Assembly (NCBI GenBank): GCA_016709675.1
Contig: JADJMH010000001.1
Span: 744,001 to 808,000 of the forward strand
Length of the DNA stretch: 64,000 nucleotides
Reading direction: 5' to 3'
DNA from: Candidatus Accumulibacter proximus
GTDB lineage: Bacteria; Pseudomonadota; Gammaproteobacteria; Burkholderiales; Rhodocyclaceae
The translations under genes and the position numbers were made by a program. The notes under the pieces are model-generated. The model had not been told where the DNA came from and did no database searches. It saw only the letters and a list, made by a program, of their open reading frames with translations. This document shows, one piece after another, positions 30,772 through 39,173 of the stretch; within the stretch, counting starts at the first letter, position 1, and every line of letters starts with the position of its first letter.

Positions 30772-31776
30772 ATGAGCGCCGATTTCCTCTCTCAGGATGA
30801 AGTCGATGCCCTGCTCAAGGGCGTAAGCGGCGAAGCCGATGAACCAGAACCGGTTAGCGAGGCTGCCGACGGCCCTCGTTCCTACGATCTGGGGACTCAG
30901 GAGCGCATCGTCCGCGGGCGCATGCCCACGCTCGAACTCGTCAATGAGCGTTTTGCCCGCTACCTGCGAATCGGCCTGTTCAACTACATGCATCGAAGCG
31001 CCGAGATCTCGGTCGGTTCGATACGGGTACAAAAATACAGCGAGTTCACCCGCAACCTGGTGGTCCCGACCAACCTCAATCTCGTCGCCGCCAAGCCCCT
31101 GCGTGGCACGGCGCTATTTGTTTTTGATCCGAGCCTGGTATTCCTTGTTGTAGACAACATGTTTGGCGGCGATGGACGCTTTCACACGCGGGTGGAAGGC
31201 CGGGATTTCACCGCCACCGAGCAACGCATCATCCAGGGATTGCTGGGAGTCGTGTTCGCCGAGTACGCGCGCTCGTGGAAGCCGGTATATGATCTTTCCT
31301 TCGAGTACATCCGCTCGGAAATGAATTCACAATTTGCGAATATAGCGACCCCTTCCGAGATCGTCGTATCAACGACTTTCGCTGTCGAATTCGGCGGTTC
31401 GAGCGCCGATATGCACATCTGCTTCCCCTACTCAATGATCGAACCGATTCGCGACCTGCTCTACAGCGCCATGCAGAGCGATCGACTGTCAACCGACCGA
31501 CGCTGGATCATCATGCTGCGCAAGCAACTGACCAACGCTGAAGTGGAGATCACGGCCAGACTGGCGACGGCGACGGTAAGTCTCCGTCACATTCTGACGA
31601 TGAAAGTCGGCGACATCATTCCTCTCGACGTCCCTGAAAAAGTGGTTGCCATGGTCGATGACGTACCGCTGATGGAATGTCACTATGGGCAGCAAGGGGG
31701 GCAGTACGCGCTCAAGATAGACCGCTTCGTGGCGTCAGAGAACGCAGAGATCCCTGCTGGAGAGAGTGATGGCTAG
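30772..31776 (+). CDS. fliM: Flagellar motor switch protein FliM
   Basis: 334 residues of the C ring. The N-terminal CheY-P binding peptide LSQDEVDALLKGV (about 5-17) is intact. The middle domain has the RGTALFVFDPSLVFLVVDNMFGG segment and the C-terminal SpoA domain ends with ECHYGQQGGQYALKI. CheY-P from the che cluster at 57921 is its expected partner. It overlaps fliN by 8 bases. Confidence 0.97.
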   Translation: MSADFLSQDEVDALLKGVSGEADEPEPVSEAADGPRSYDLGTQERIVRGRMPTLELVNERFARYLRIGLFNYMHRSAEISVGSIRVQKYSEFTRNLVVPTNLNLVAAKPLRGTALFVFDPSLVFLVVDNMFGGDGRFHTRVEGRDFTATEQRIIQGLLGVVFAEYARSWKPVYDLSFEYIRSEMNSQFANIATPSEIVVSTTFAVEFGGSSADMHICFPYSMIEPIRDLLYSAMQSDRLSTDRRWIIMLRKQLTNAEVEITARLATATVSLRHILTMKVGDIIPLDVPEKVVAMVDDVPLMECHYGQQGGQYALKIDRFVASENAEIPAGESDG

Positions 31777-32206
31777 CGAGAAAGATGATTTGGGAAATCC
31801 GGCGACCGACGATGTCGGCCTCGACGACGACTGGGCGGCGGCAATGGCCGAGCAGGCGATGGCTGAAACGGCGCCGTCGGCCAAGGCGCAGCCAGCCGAC
31901 ATCTTTCCGAGCTTCGATGAACCGGGCAGCAAGGCCTCGCTGATCAACGAACTCGACATGATCCTGGACATTCCGGTCCAGATTGCGGTCGAACTGGGAC
32001 GCACCAGGATTACCATCAAGAATCTCCTGCAGCTGGCGCACGGCTCGGTCGTCGAACTGGACGCACTGGCAGGAGAACCCCTGAGCGTCTTTGTCAATGG
32101 CACCCTGATCGCGCAGGGGGAGGTCGTGGTCGTCAACGACAAGTTTGGCATTCGCCTGACAGATATCGTTACCCCCTCCGAACGGGCGCGAAAAATCGGG
32201 CATTGA
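31769..32206 (+). CDS. fliN: Flagellar motor switch protein FliN
   Basis: 145 residues. An acidic Ala-rich N-terminal segment is followed by the SpoA domain (about 70-140): MILDIPVQIAVELGRTRITIKNLLQLAHGSVVELD, then NGTLIAQGEVVVVNDKFGIRLTDI. The ATG at 31769 is used; a GTG one codon earlier is equivalent. The gene starts inside fliM. FliN forms the base of the C ring and binds FliH. Confidence 0.96.
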   Translation: MASEKDDLGNPATDDVGLDDDWAAAMAEQAMAETAPSAKAQPADIFPSFDEPGSKASLINELDMILDIPVQIAVELGRTRITIKNLLQLAHGSVVELDALAGEPLSVFVNGTLIAQGEVVVVNDKFGIRLTDIVTPSERARKIGH

Positions 32207-32277
32207 GCGTCTGCGCCTTCGTCTAACGCGTTGCCGCGGATCACTCACGCCGTTTTGACCTTGTCCTCGCTTGCTTT

Positions 32278-32766
32278 ATGATGTCGACCAGCACTTCAGC
32301 CTGGCCGACCCGCGTGATTCGACACTTCAAGCCCTGCAGTTGCATTAGCCTGCGCAGCGCGTACGGCCTCCTGTTCGCGCCGGTTTCGGGTTGCACCCTG
32401 GCGCAAGAGGGCGCCAGCGAAGCGGCGGGCATTTCTGCAAGCGCGATGCTACAGACCGTGCTCGGCGTGGCCGTGGTGATCAGCATTCTGTTTCTTGCCG
32501 CTTACTTGTTGCGCAAACTGAATAGTGGTCGTGGCTTTGGCAACAACGGCCCTCTGCGCGTCGTTGGCGGCCTGATGGTTGGCACGCGCGAGCGTATTGT
32601 GCTGGTCGAAATCGGGGACACCTGGATCGTTGTCGGACTGGTGCCAGGCCAGATCCGGACCCTGCACACACTGCCGAAGGGCGAGCTCAAACCCGGTAGC
32701 GACGGCGAGCGGCATTTTGCCCAATGGCTGAAGCAGATCACCGAACGAAAGAATGAAGATGGTTAG
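32278..32766 (+). CDS. fliO: Flagellar biosynthesis protein FliO
   Basis: 162 residues. A variable N-terminus is followed by one membrane segment (TVLGVAVVISILFLAAYLLRKL, about 60-81) and a cytoplasmic domain with GPLRVVGGLMVGTRERIVLVEIGDTWIVVGLVPGQIRTLHTL, which is the FliO signature. It helps assemble the FliP ring. Two tandem ATG codons (32278, 32281) are possible starts. It overlaps fliP by 14 bases. Confidence 0.9.
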   Translation: MMSTSTSAWPTRVIRHFKPCSCISLRSAYGLLFAPVSGCTLAQEGASEAAGISASAMLQTVLGVAVVISILFLAAYLLRKLNSGRGFGNNGPLRVVGGLMVGTRERIVLVEIGDTWIVVGLVPGQIRTLHTLPKGELKPGSDGERHFAQWLKQITERKNEDG

Positions 32767-33505
32767 ACTGGCCGGCTGGCTCGTCGTGCTTGGACTGGTC
32801 TCGCCATTGGCTGCCTGGGCACAGGCCGGTGGGCTGCCGATGGTCACCAGCACGCCGGGCGCCGGCGGCAGCCAGACCTACACCCTGTCGATCCAGACCC
32901 TGCTGACGCTGACCGCGCTCACTTTCGTTCCGGCAGCGCTACTGATGATGACCAGCTTCACACGAATCATCATCGTCCTCTCGCTGCTGCGGCATGCGCT
33001 GGGAACACAAACGGCGCCGCCGAATCAGGTGCTGCTTGGCCTCGCGCTGTTCCTGACGTTTTTCATCATGTCCCCGGTGCTCGACGCCGTCTACACCGAA
33101 GCCTATCTGCCCTTGTCGGAAGACAGGATCGGTTACCTCGAAGCGATCGAGCGGGGCGCGGTGCCGCTGCGAAAGTTCATGCTCAAACAGACGCGCGAGT
33201 CCGACATCGCGCTCTTTTCCCGCCTGACCAGAACTCCGAAGTTTCAGTCGGCGGACGACATTCCGATGCGCCTGCTGATCCCGGCTTTCGTCACCAGCGA
33301 GCTGAAAACCGCCTTCCAGATAGGCTTCATCATCTTCATACCTTTCCTGATCGTCGACATGGTCGTCGCCAGCGTGCTGATGTCGATGGGCATGATGATG
33401 ATGTCGCCGGTCATGATTGCCTTGCCCTTCAAGCTGATGCTGTTCGTGCTCGTCGATGGCTGGCACCTGCTGGTCGGCTCCCTAGTCGCGAGCTTCGCCA
33501 CGTGA
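32753..33505 (+). CDS. fliP: Flagellar export gate protein FliP
   Basis: 250 residues. A cleavable signal peptide (about 1-25, LAAWAQA) precedes four membrane segments of the export gate. Family motifs include RIIIVLSLLRHALGTQTAPPNQVLLGLALFLTFFIMSP and PAFVTSELKTAFQIGFIIFIPFLIVDMVVASVLMSMGMMM. The ATG at 32753 lies inside fliO; a second ATG two codons later is also possible. It overlaps the fliQ start by 4 bases. Confidence 0.96.
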   Translation: MKMVRLAGWLVVLGLVSPLAAWAQAGGLPMVTSTPGAGGSQTYTLSIQTLLTLTALTFVPAALLMMTSFTRIIIVLSLLRHALGTQTAPPNQVLLGLALFLTFFIMSPVLDAVYTEAYLPLSEDRIGYLEAIERGAVPLRKFMLKQTRESDIALFSRLTRTPKFQSADDIPMRLLIPAFVTSELKTAFQIGFIIFIPFLIVDMVVASVLMSMGMMMMSPVMIALPFKLMLFVLVDGWHLLVGSLVASFAT

Positions 33506-33771
33506 CACCCGAAGTGGTGATGGATATCGGGCGTCAGGCAGTTGAAATGACCCTCATGCTCTCGGCACCGCTACTGCTGGCAGCACTGGTGATCGGCCTG
33601 ATCGTGAGCATCTTTCAAGCGGCCACCCAGATCAACGAGCAGACTCTGTCGTTCATCCCCAAGCTGGTGGGCATGCTGCTGATTCTTCTTCTGGCTGGTC
33701 CGTGGATGCTCCAGATAATCGTCGACTATGTCCGACGGCTGTTCGAGAGCATCCCGCAGATCATCGGCTGA
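33502..33771 (+). CDS. fliQ: Flagellar export gate protein FliQ
   Basis: 89 residues with two membrane segments, the normal size. Conserved VMDIGRQAVEMTLMLSAPLLLAALVIGLIVSIFQAATQINEQTLSFIPK. The start is GTG at 33502, overlapping the fliP stop in a GTGA arrangement. It is part of the FliPQR gate. Confidence 0.95.
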   Translation: MTPEVVMDIGRQAVEMTLMLSAPLLLAALVIGLIVSIFQAATQINEQTLSFIPKLVGMLLILLLAGPWMLQIIVDYVRRLFESIPQIIG

Positions 33772-33778
33772 ACGCCCG

Positions 33779-34564
33779 ATGATCAGCCTGACGTCCACCG
33801 AAATCAATGTGTGGGTGGTGGCATTTTTCTTCCCGCTCGCGCGCATCCTCGCCGTACTGGCCACGGCACCACCATTCAACAATCCCGCCCTGACCGCGCG
33901 TGTCCGGCTGCTGCTCGGTCTGGCAATCACCGTCGGCATCGCACCCGCACTCCCGCCAACATCTCCAATTGACCCCGCAACGGGGTTGGGCCTTCTGCTC
34001 CTCGCCCAGCAGATGCTGATCGGCTTCGCGATGGGCTTTGCCATGCGCCTGGTTTTCAGCGCCGTCGATATGGCCGGCAACCTGATCAGCCTGCAAATGG
34101 GTCTCGGCTTTGCCAGCTCGTACGACCCGCAGACTGCGGGTCAGACGGCAGTGATTTCTGAGTTCATGGGGCTTCTGGCGCTATTGGTGTTCATGGCCAT
34201 CAACGGCCACCTGATGGTCATCGCCACCCTGACGCACAGCTTTACCGCCGTACCGGTCAGCCCGGCAGGCTTGCACGCCGACACCTGGTGGAAGCTGGCA
34301 AGCCTGGGTGGGGTCGTTTTTTCCTCGGGCCTGCTCCTCGCGCTACCGATAGTGGTCGCTTTGGTGATTACCAACCTCGCCCTTGCGGTTCTGAGCCGCG
34401 CGGCGCCGCAACTCAACCTGATTGCGATAGGCTTTCCGCTGACCATTGCGCTCGGCTTTGCCGGCCTGATGTTCGGGCTGCCATACCTGGGCGTCCCTTT
34501 GCAGCAATTGTTCGAATACGGACTTCAGGCGATGCTCGGGCCGTTTGCAACCAGCCCTCGCTAG
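33779..34564 (+). CDS. fliR: Flagellar export gate protein FliR
   Basis: 261 residues with about six membrane segments. The N-terminus FFFPLARILAVLATAPPFNNPALTARVRLLLGLAIT and the GLGFASSYDPQTAGQTAVISEFMGLLALLVFMAINGHLMVI stretch are typical. The ATG at 33779 gives the family start; the longer frame from 33728 is a fliQ shadow. It is the last gene of the fliF-fliR run and ends tail-to-tail, overlapping by 4 bases, with the lipoprotein gene on the other strand. Confidence 0.96.
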   Translation: MISLTSTEINVWVVAFFFPLARILAVLATAPPFNNPALTARVRLLLGLAITVGIAPALPPTSPIDPATGLGLLLLAQQMLIGFAMGFAMRLVFSAVDMAGNLISLQMGLGFASSYDPQTAGQTAVISEFMGLLALLVFMAINGHLMVIATLTHSFTAVPVSPAGLHADTWWKLASLGGVVFSSGLLLALPIVVALVITNLALAVLSRAAPQLNLIAIGFPLTIALGFAGLMFGLPYLGVPLQQLFEYGLQAMLGPFATSPR

Positions 34565-35094
34565 GGCTGCCTGCCAGGGTCAGCTTGAACCATCTGAATC
34601 ACGCCTTCTGCATAGCGATGTGTGAAGGGCGTGCTTGACTCAACGCCCTCGGAATAATCGAGAATCCGGTAGTCGAGAAAGCCACGTTCGCGCTGCAACT
34701 GCTGCGCCCGCCGCCGGAGAATCAACCTTGACTCGCCATCACCACCGGTACGAAAGCTCTTGGCCCGCATGGACAGGCGGTAGGTGACACGGTCAAGAAT
34801 TCTCTCCTCCACTGTCCAGTTGGGTGCAAGAGGATCGTAGATGACATAGGCGACAATCGCTGCCCCAACGCCAAACTGGAGGTAGGCTGCGGGTCCCCCG
34901 TACTCACTCAGGGCATAAGCTACTGTCCCGACCAGGGCGGCCGCCTTGGCTGGCGCCAGGCTCACTGTCGGATTGGGCGACTGGGTAAACGCATGATCAG
35001 GCGCACTGTGGTCCGCAGGTGGCTGTACGTGCCAGTCCACGGTACCACAGGCGACGAGCAGCGGGGCCAGCACAAATCCAGCAACGGTCCGCAT
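34561..35094 (-). CDS. Conserved-looking lipoprotein downstream of flgL
   Basis: 177 residues. The N-terminus MRTVAGFVLAPLLVACG is a lipoprotein signal with lipobox LVAC (Cys 16). A hydrophobic stretch (YLQFGVGAAIVAYVIYDPLAPNW, about 71-93) could be a membrane or hairpin segment. It is followed by a charged, Arg-rich region with SFRTGGDGESRLILRRRAQQL and the C-terminal ILDYSEGVESSTPFTHRYAEGVI. I do not recognise a named family. It starts 17 bases after the flgL stop on the same strand, so it is probably transcribed with flgKL from the sigma-28 promoter at 38151, suggesting a late flagellar or envelope role. Confidence 0.8.
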   Translation of the reverse strand: MRTVAGFVLAPLLVACGTVDWHVQPPADHSAPDHAFTQSPNPTVSLAPAKAAALVGTVAYALSEYGGPAAYLQFGVGAAIVAYVIYDPLAPNWTVEERILDRVTYRLSMRAKSFRTGGDGESRLILRRRAQQLQRERGFLDYRILDYSEGVESSTPFTHRYAEGVIQMVQADPGRQP

Positions 35095-35111
35095 GAGAAC
35101 CTTCTCTTTGA

Positions 35112-36047
35112 TCAGATATAGTTGAAGAGACTCAGGCCGCTGATCTGGACAAAAGACTTCTGTGCCGCTTCAAGGCTGACCTGCTGCCGCGTGAAATCCG
35201 AGATCGCCTTGACGTAGTCCAGATCCTGAAGTTCCGACAGCATCTGCTGATACTGAATATCGACTGCAGCGGTGTTGCTGCTCAGGGCGTCGAGTTCCTG
35301 CATCCGCGCGCCGACGCTGGACTGTACGCGGCTCACGTTGGCCATCGCCTGATCAAGATCGGTCAAATGCCCTGCCAGCTGACCGGAAAACGCCGTCCTC
35401 GCCGCAGGCGAACCGATCGGCGCGTGCAGCAGGTCGATCAGGTCCTGCATGGTCTGAAAAACGCTCTTGTTGGTGCTCGGCGTGAACAAGTCGCTGCCCG
35501 TAACGTTGACTGCCATCTGCCGCGAGGCGCCGACCTGCAGCAATCGCTCGCCATCATCACCCGAATAGCTGACTGACGAAGTGCCGGGCGGGGCTGCAGG
35601 GCTGCGGACAAAGGGTTGAGTGTTCCCCTGGTAACCTGAAAACAGGTAATCTCCTTCGGCGCTGCGGCCATTGGCAATGCCCAGCATCTCCTCAAGACGC
35701 ACCTCAAGTTCCGAAGCGATCGCCTGGCGGTCGCTGTCGGCGAGCACTGTGTTGCCGGCCTGAACGGCCCGCTCGCGAACGCTCTGGAGCACATCGGTCA
35801 GAGCGCTGAGCTGGCTGTCGACCAGGCCGAGACGATCACTCGCGTCACCCTGATTCTTGGCGTACTGGGCCGCCACCTTCTGGCTCTGTGTAACCGTCAG
35901 AGCTTGGGCCGCAGCGATGGGGTCGTCCGCCGGGGTCAGCATCCGACGTCCGCTGGATATCTGGTTCTGCAGCTTCAGGAGTTCATTCTGGTTCCGCTCG
36001 ATTCCGAGCACACCGGATCCGTAAATCTGACTGGTACTGATACGCAT
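35112..36047 (-). CDS. flgL: Flagellar hook-filament junction protein FlgL
   Basis: 311 residues, flagellin-like. The N-terminal helix MRISTSQIYGSGVLGIERNQNELLKLQNQISSGRRMLTPADDPIAAAQAL and the C-terminal DYVKAISDFTRQQVSLEAAQKSFVQISGLSLFNYI are the paired D0/D1 helices. It joins hook (via FlgK) to the filament. It starts 10 bases after flgK. Confidence 0.95.
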   Translation of the reverse strand: MRISTSQIYGSGVLGIERNQNELLKLQNQISSGRRMLTPADDPIAAAQALTVTQSQKVAAQYAKNQGDASDRLGLVDSQLSALTDVLQSVRERAVQAGNTVLADSDRQAIASELEVRLEEMLGIANGRSAEGDYLFSGYQGNTQPFVRSPAAPPGTSSVSYSGDDGERLLQVGASRQMAVNVTGSDLFTPSTNKSVFQTMQDLIDLLHAPIGSPAARTAFSGQLAGHLTDLDQAMANVSRVQSSVGARMQELDALSSNTAAVDIQYQQMLSELQDLDYVKAISDFTRQQVSLEAAQKSFVQISGLSLFNYI

Positions 36048-36057
36048 GTAAGCCTCC

Positions 36058-38115
36058 CTAGCCAGCGGCTATCTGCAGAATGGTGTCAAAAAGGCTGGCG
36101 CCAATCTGCATCGCTTTCGCCGCCGCCTGATAGGCTTGTTGATAGCGGATCAAATTGGCCGCTTCCTCGTCGAGATTGACTCCCGAGAGGGATTCACGGC
36201 TCGACTGGGCCTGCGCCAGTATGGCCTGCTGTGCGTCGCTGGTGACCTGTAGCTGGCGCGTCTTGCTACCCGTTTCGCTGACCAACTGCGCGTACGCTTC
36301 CTGGAAGGATGCCGTTTTTCCAGACATCGTGTCCTGTATCTGGAGTTGGCCGAGAGCCAGCGCGTTACGCCCGTCGGCGACTGCCGCTGGATTGAGGTCG
36401 ATGGAAAATTTGTCGCCATTGTTCGGCAGGCCAGCGATCGAGAAGCTGACCCCAGAGGGTGGGGCCGATCCAACAATGGTAATGGTCGCCCCACTCGTGT
36501 ACGCGACAGTATCAGTGGGAGCCGCAATGGGCTGCGGTGCGTGGCCATCGATTGACACTCCCACGCCCGCCGGAAAACCCAGCAGATTGCCTGCCTGGTA
36601 TTCAATGCTGATCGGAGTGGGTGGCTGCGCTGACAGCGTTTGGACAGCGGCTGTATAACCTTGTCCAACGCTGGCAGCCGAAATCGTCGCTGCGCCGGTA
36701 TTGTTCGCTGCCGCGGCAGTGCGGATTGGCCCGGCAGCCGGGATCAGGCCCGGGTCGGCGGCCAGCACCCGGTTGACCGAGAGGTTGCGGGAAGCGTCGC
36801 GAGTTGGCTGGATAAGATAGCTCGCACCCGCCGGCGGGGCTGGGTCGGCTGGGTCGGCTGGGGCGAGAGTGAACCCCTGTGGATCGGCCGACAGCGCACT
36901 GTTTACCGCCGCAAGATTTGCCCCCGACCACTGCTTGTCGTCCGACAGACGAGTCAGCGTGGCATTGTTCCCGTCGGAAGTGAGCCGGTAATCACTCTTG
37001 CCGAGGTCGGTATAGAAGTTGCCGCTGAACGGCGGTGTGACGAAGGTCGCGCTCACCGGGGGGCTGCCGGCCGGGTTATTGGCGTTGGCAATCACCGCCG
37101 GCGCAGGAACCGAAAACAACTCCGGCGTAAAGCCAGCCGGCGAAAGCAGCGATCGGCCGAAAAGGTCCTGTCCGAGAGCGCTCTGAGCATTGAAAGTCAA
37201 GGCCAGGGAGGCGGCGTTGCGCCCCAGGTCACGGCTTGCCCGATCCAGGGACTCACTGCGAAACGCCAGCAGCCCACCCAAAGCCCCCCCGTTGAGCAGC
37301 TTTTCCGGCATCTCCTGAGTACCCGCCACGCTCTTCAGGGCTACCACCAGACGTGACGGGTCGGCCGGCGAGGATATTGTCGCAAGACCGACCGCCTGGG
37401 AACCAACCACCAGTTGCTGACCACTACCGATGAAGACGTTGACGCTGCCATCGCTGTTGCTCGTTGTTTTCGCCCTGATCACCTTGTTCAGTTCGAGGAT
37501 CAACTGATCCCGGCTGTCCAGCAGATCGTTGGCCGGCTGGCCAGAGGCAGCCTGTGCGAGGCCGATTTGCTCGTTCAGGGAAGCAATCTGTTCGGCGTAG
37601 GAATTGATGTCGGCAACGCTTGCCCTGATTTCGCCATTGATGCCGTCATTCATCTGCGCGAGCTGGTCGCCCAGCGCCCGATAGCGAGCGCTCAGCGCCT
37701 GCGCCGTTGAAATCATCGCCTGGCGACTCGGCAAGTCCGCAGGATTGGCAGCAAGCTGCGCGACGCCGTCGAAGAAGTCCTGCAACGCTGGTGACAAGCC
37801 AGCTTTCGGATCAGCCAGCAGATTGTCGATCTGCCGGACTTGAGCGTAATAGCTGTCGAGTTCGCTCGCACTGCTCTGCGAACCAACCACCTGTTCGGTC
37901 AGGAAGCGGCTATAGACACGTTCGATCGTCGCCACTTGCGTGCCCTGCCCAAGAAAGCCAGCGCCGGTCAGCAGACCGGAAGTGCTCGTCTGAATGGTCC
38001 GCTGGCGGGTATACCCGGGGGTATTGGCGTTGGCGATGTTGTGCTCGGTGGTCTGCAGGCCGAGCTGAGCGGCGTACAAACCACTGACACCTGTACCGAT
38101 GATTCCTGTGCCCAT
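36058..38115 (-). CDS. flgK: Flagellar hook-associated protein FlgK
   Basis: 685 residues, longer than enterobacterial FlgK because of an expanded central region. The N-terminus (GVSGLYAAQLGLQTTEHNIANANTPGYTRQ) and C-terminus (NLDEEAANLIRYQQAYQAAAKAMQIGASLFDTIL) carry the axial-protein helices. The central insert is Ala/Pro-rich and includes the short tandem repeat ADPADPAPPAG encoded by a GGGTCGGCT direct repeat near 36840. A sigma-28 promoter lies at 38151-38177. Confidence 0.95.
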   Translation of the reverse strand: MGTGIIGTGVSGLYAAQLGLQTTEHNIANANTPGYTRQRTIQTSTSGLLTGAGFLGQGTQVATIERVYSRFLTEQVVGSQSSASELDSYYAQVRQIDNLLADPKAGLSPALQDFFDGVAQLAANPADLPSRQAMISTAQALSARYRALGDQLAQMNDGINGEIRASVADINSYAEQIASLNEQIGLAQAASGQPANDLLDSRDQLILELNKVIRAKTTSNSDGSVNVFIGSGQQLVVGSQAVGLATISSPADPSRLVVALKSVAGTQEMPEKLLNGGALGGLLAFRSESLDRASRDLGRNAASLALTFNAQSALGQDLFGRSLLSPAGFTPELFSVPAPAVIANANNPAGSPPVSATFVTPPFSGNFYTDLGKSDYRLTSDGNNATLTRLSDDKQWSGANLAAVNSALSADPQGFTLAPADPADPAPPAGASYLIQPTRDASRNLSVNRVLAADPGLIPAAGPIRTAAAANNTGAATISAASVGQGYTAAVQTLSAQPPTPISIEYQAGNLLGFPAGVGVSIDGHAPQPIAAPTDTVAYTSGATITIVGSAPPSGVSFSIAGLPNNGDKFSIDLNPAAVADGRNALALGQLQIQDTMSGKTASFQEAYAQLVSETGSKTRQLQVTSDAQQAILAQAQSSRESLSGVNLDEEAANLIRYQQAYQAAAKAMQIGASLFDTILQIAAG

Positions 38116-38150
38116 GGCGTCAGATCCTCGTTGCTTGTGCTATTGAAGTA

Positions 38151-38177
38151 TAAACGGCAGCTTCAGCGATAGGTTTA
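38151..38177 (-). promoter_or_regulatory. Sigma-28 promoter of flgK-flgL
   Basis: Minus-strand TAAACCTA-N11-GCCGTTTA, with -35 at plus 38170-38177 and -10 at 38151-38158. The 11-base spacer is exact and the boxes are close to the FliA consensus TAAAGTTT/GCCGATAA. The flgK start is about 35 bases downstream. Confidence 0.8.
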
Positions 38178-38205
38178 GCCCTGATTCGAGGAATCAGTCC
38201 AGCAA

Positions 38206-39138
38206 CTAGGCGCTCAAGGCCTGGCGCAGCGTCGTTCCGCCGATGATCCGTGCCAGTTTGTCGGCGTACATCGGGTCGGTCGCGTAGCCCGCCTGCTGCA
38301 GGGAACGAGCAAACTTCACACCATCCTGCTGGCCGATCACCTCGGCATAGCGGGAATGGCTGCTCAGCAGCCGCGCATAGTCGCGAAAGGCTTCGGCATA
38401 GGAGCCATAGGCGCGGAATTTTGCGCGCGTGGTCTGCGCCACGCCATTGACGAACTCGGTGGTAGGCACCTCGACGGTCGGCCCCGCCCAGCGACGGCCG
38501 GCCTTGATGCCAAACAAGTTGAAGCTGGGCGAGCCATCCGCAGTCCTGATCTCGCGCTTTCCCCAGCCACTCTCGAGCGCCGACTGGGCAACCAGAAAAT
38601 GCGCCGGTATGCCCGTCGTCGACGCCGCTTCGACGGCGTGCGGCCAAACCCGATCGACAAATTCGCGTGGACGCGATGAGGCACCGCTCGTGACTTCTGG
38701 CGCAGCGGTGACGCCAATGGTTCGCTGCGCCCCGGCCGCAGCCCCACTGCTGGGGAGCCTCGCGTAGCGAGAGAGCAGCGACTGCTGTGCGACATCGAAC
38801 GGAGACGGCGCTGCGGCGGCCGAGGCGCCGGTGGCCTGTCGCGCCAACTGCTTCTCGATCATCGCCGCGAAACCCATCGGTGCCTGCGAAGCGAGATCCT
38901 GCGCCATCTGTTGATCGCCGATCGCCGTGAAAAACCGGCTTTGCTCGCTGTCCAGCAGGCCACCGGCAGCCGTCGCATCACGCATGCTTTTCAACATCAA
39001 ATGCAGCAGCATGCCCTCGAACTGTTGCGCCGCCTGTTTCACACCAGCCTGCGGGTCCTGCCTGAGCCGGGTGCGGAGATCACCAGCAACAGCGGGGTCG
39101 AGGACCAGACGAGAAGTACCGAGATCACTGGCTTTCAT
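38206..39138 (-). CDS. flgJ: Flagellar rod-cap/peptidoglycan hydrolase FlgJ
   Basis: 310 residues. The N-terminal rod-binding domain (VKQAAQQFEGMLLHLMLKSMRDAT, LDSEQSRFFTAIGDQQMAQDLA) acts as rod cap. The C-terminal glucosaminidase/muramidase domain (about 160-310) has the catalytic Glu in HFLVAQSALESGWGKREI and the FNLFGIKAG and FRDYARLLSSHSRY segments. It opens the peptidoglycan for the rod. It lies in the usual flgI-flgJ order, 35 bases after flgI. Confidence 0.95.
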   Translation of the reverse strand: MKASDLGTSRLVLDPAVAGDLRTRLRQDPQAGVKQAAQQFEGMLLHLMLKSMRDATAAGGLLDSEQSRFFTAIGDQQMAQDLASQAPMGFAAMIEKQLARQATGASAAAAPSPFDVAQQSLLSRYARLPSSGAAAGAQRTIGVTAAPEVTSGASSRPREFVDRVWPHAVEAASTTGIPAHFLVAQSALESGWGKREIRTADGSPSFNLFGIKAGRRWAGPTVEVPTTEFVNGVAQTTRAKFRAYGSYAEAFRDYARLLSSHSRYAEVIGQQDGVKFARSLQQAGYATDPMYADKLARIIGGTTLRQALSA

Positions 39139-39173
39139 GAGAAATCCCTTGGCAGTTTCCAGGCGACATTGGC

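Noticed and set aside
36830..36870. GGGTCGGCT direct repeats in flgK as a CRISPR or mobile signal
   Set aside because: They are two to three short in-frame repeats coding ADPADP in a variable loop, with no spacers.
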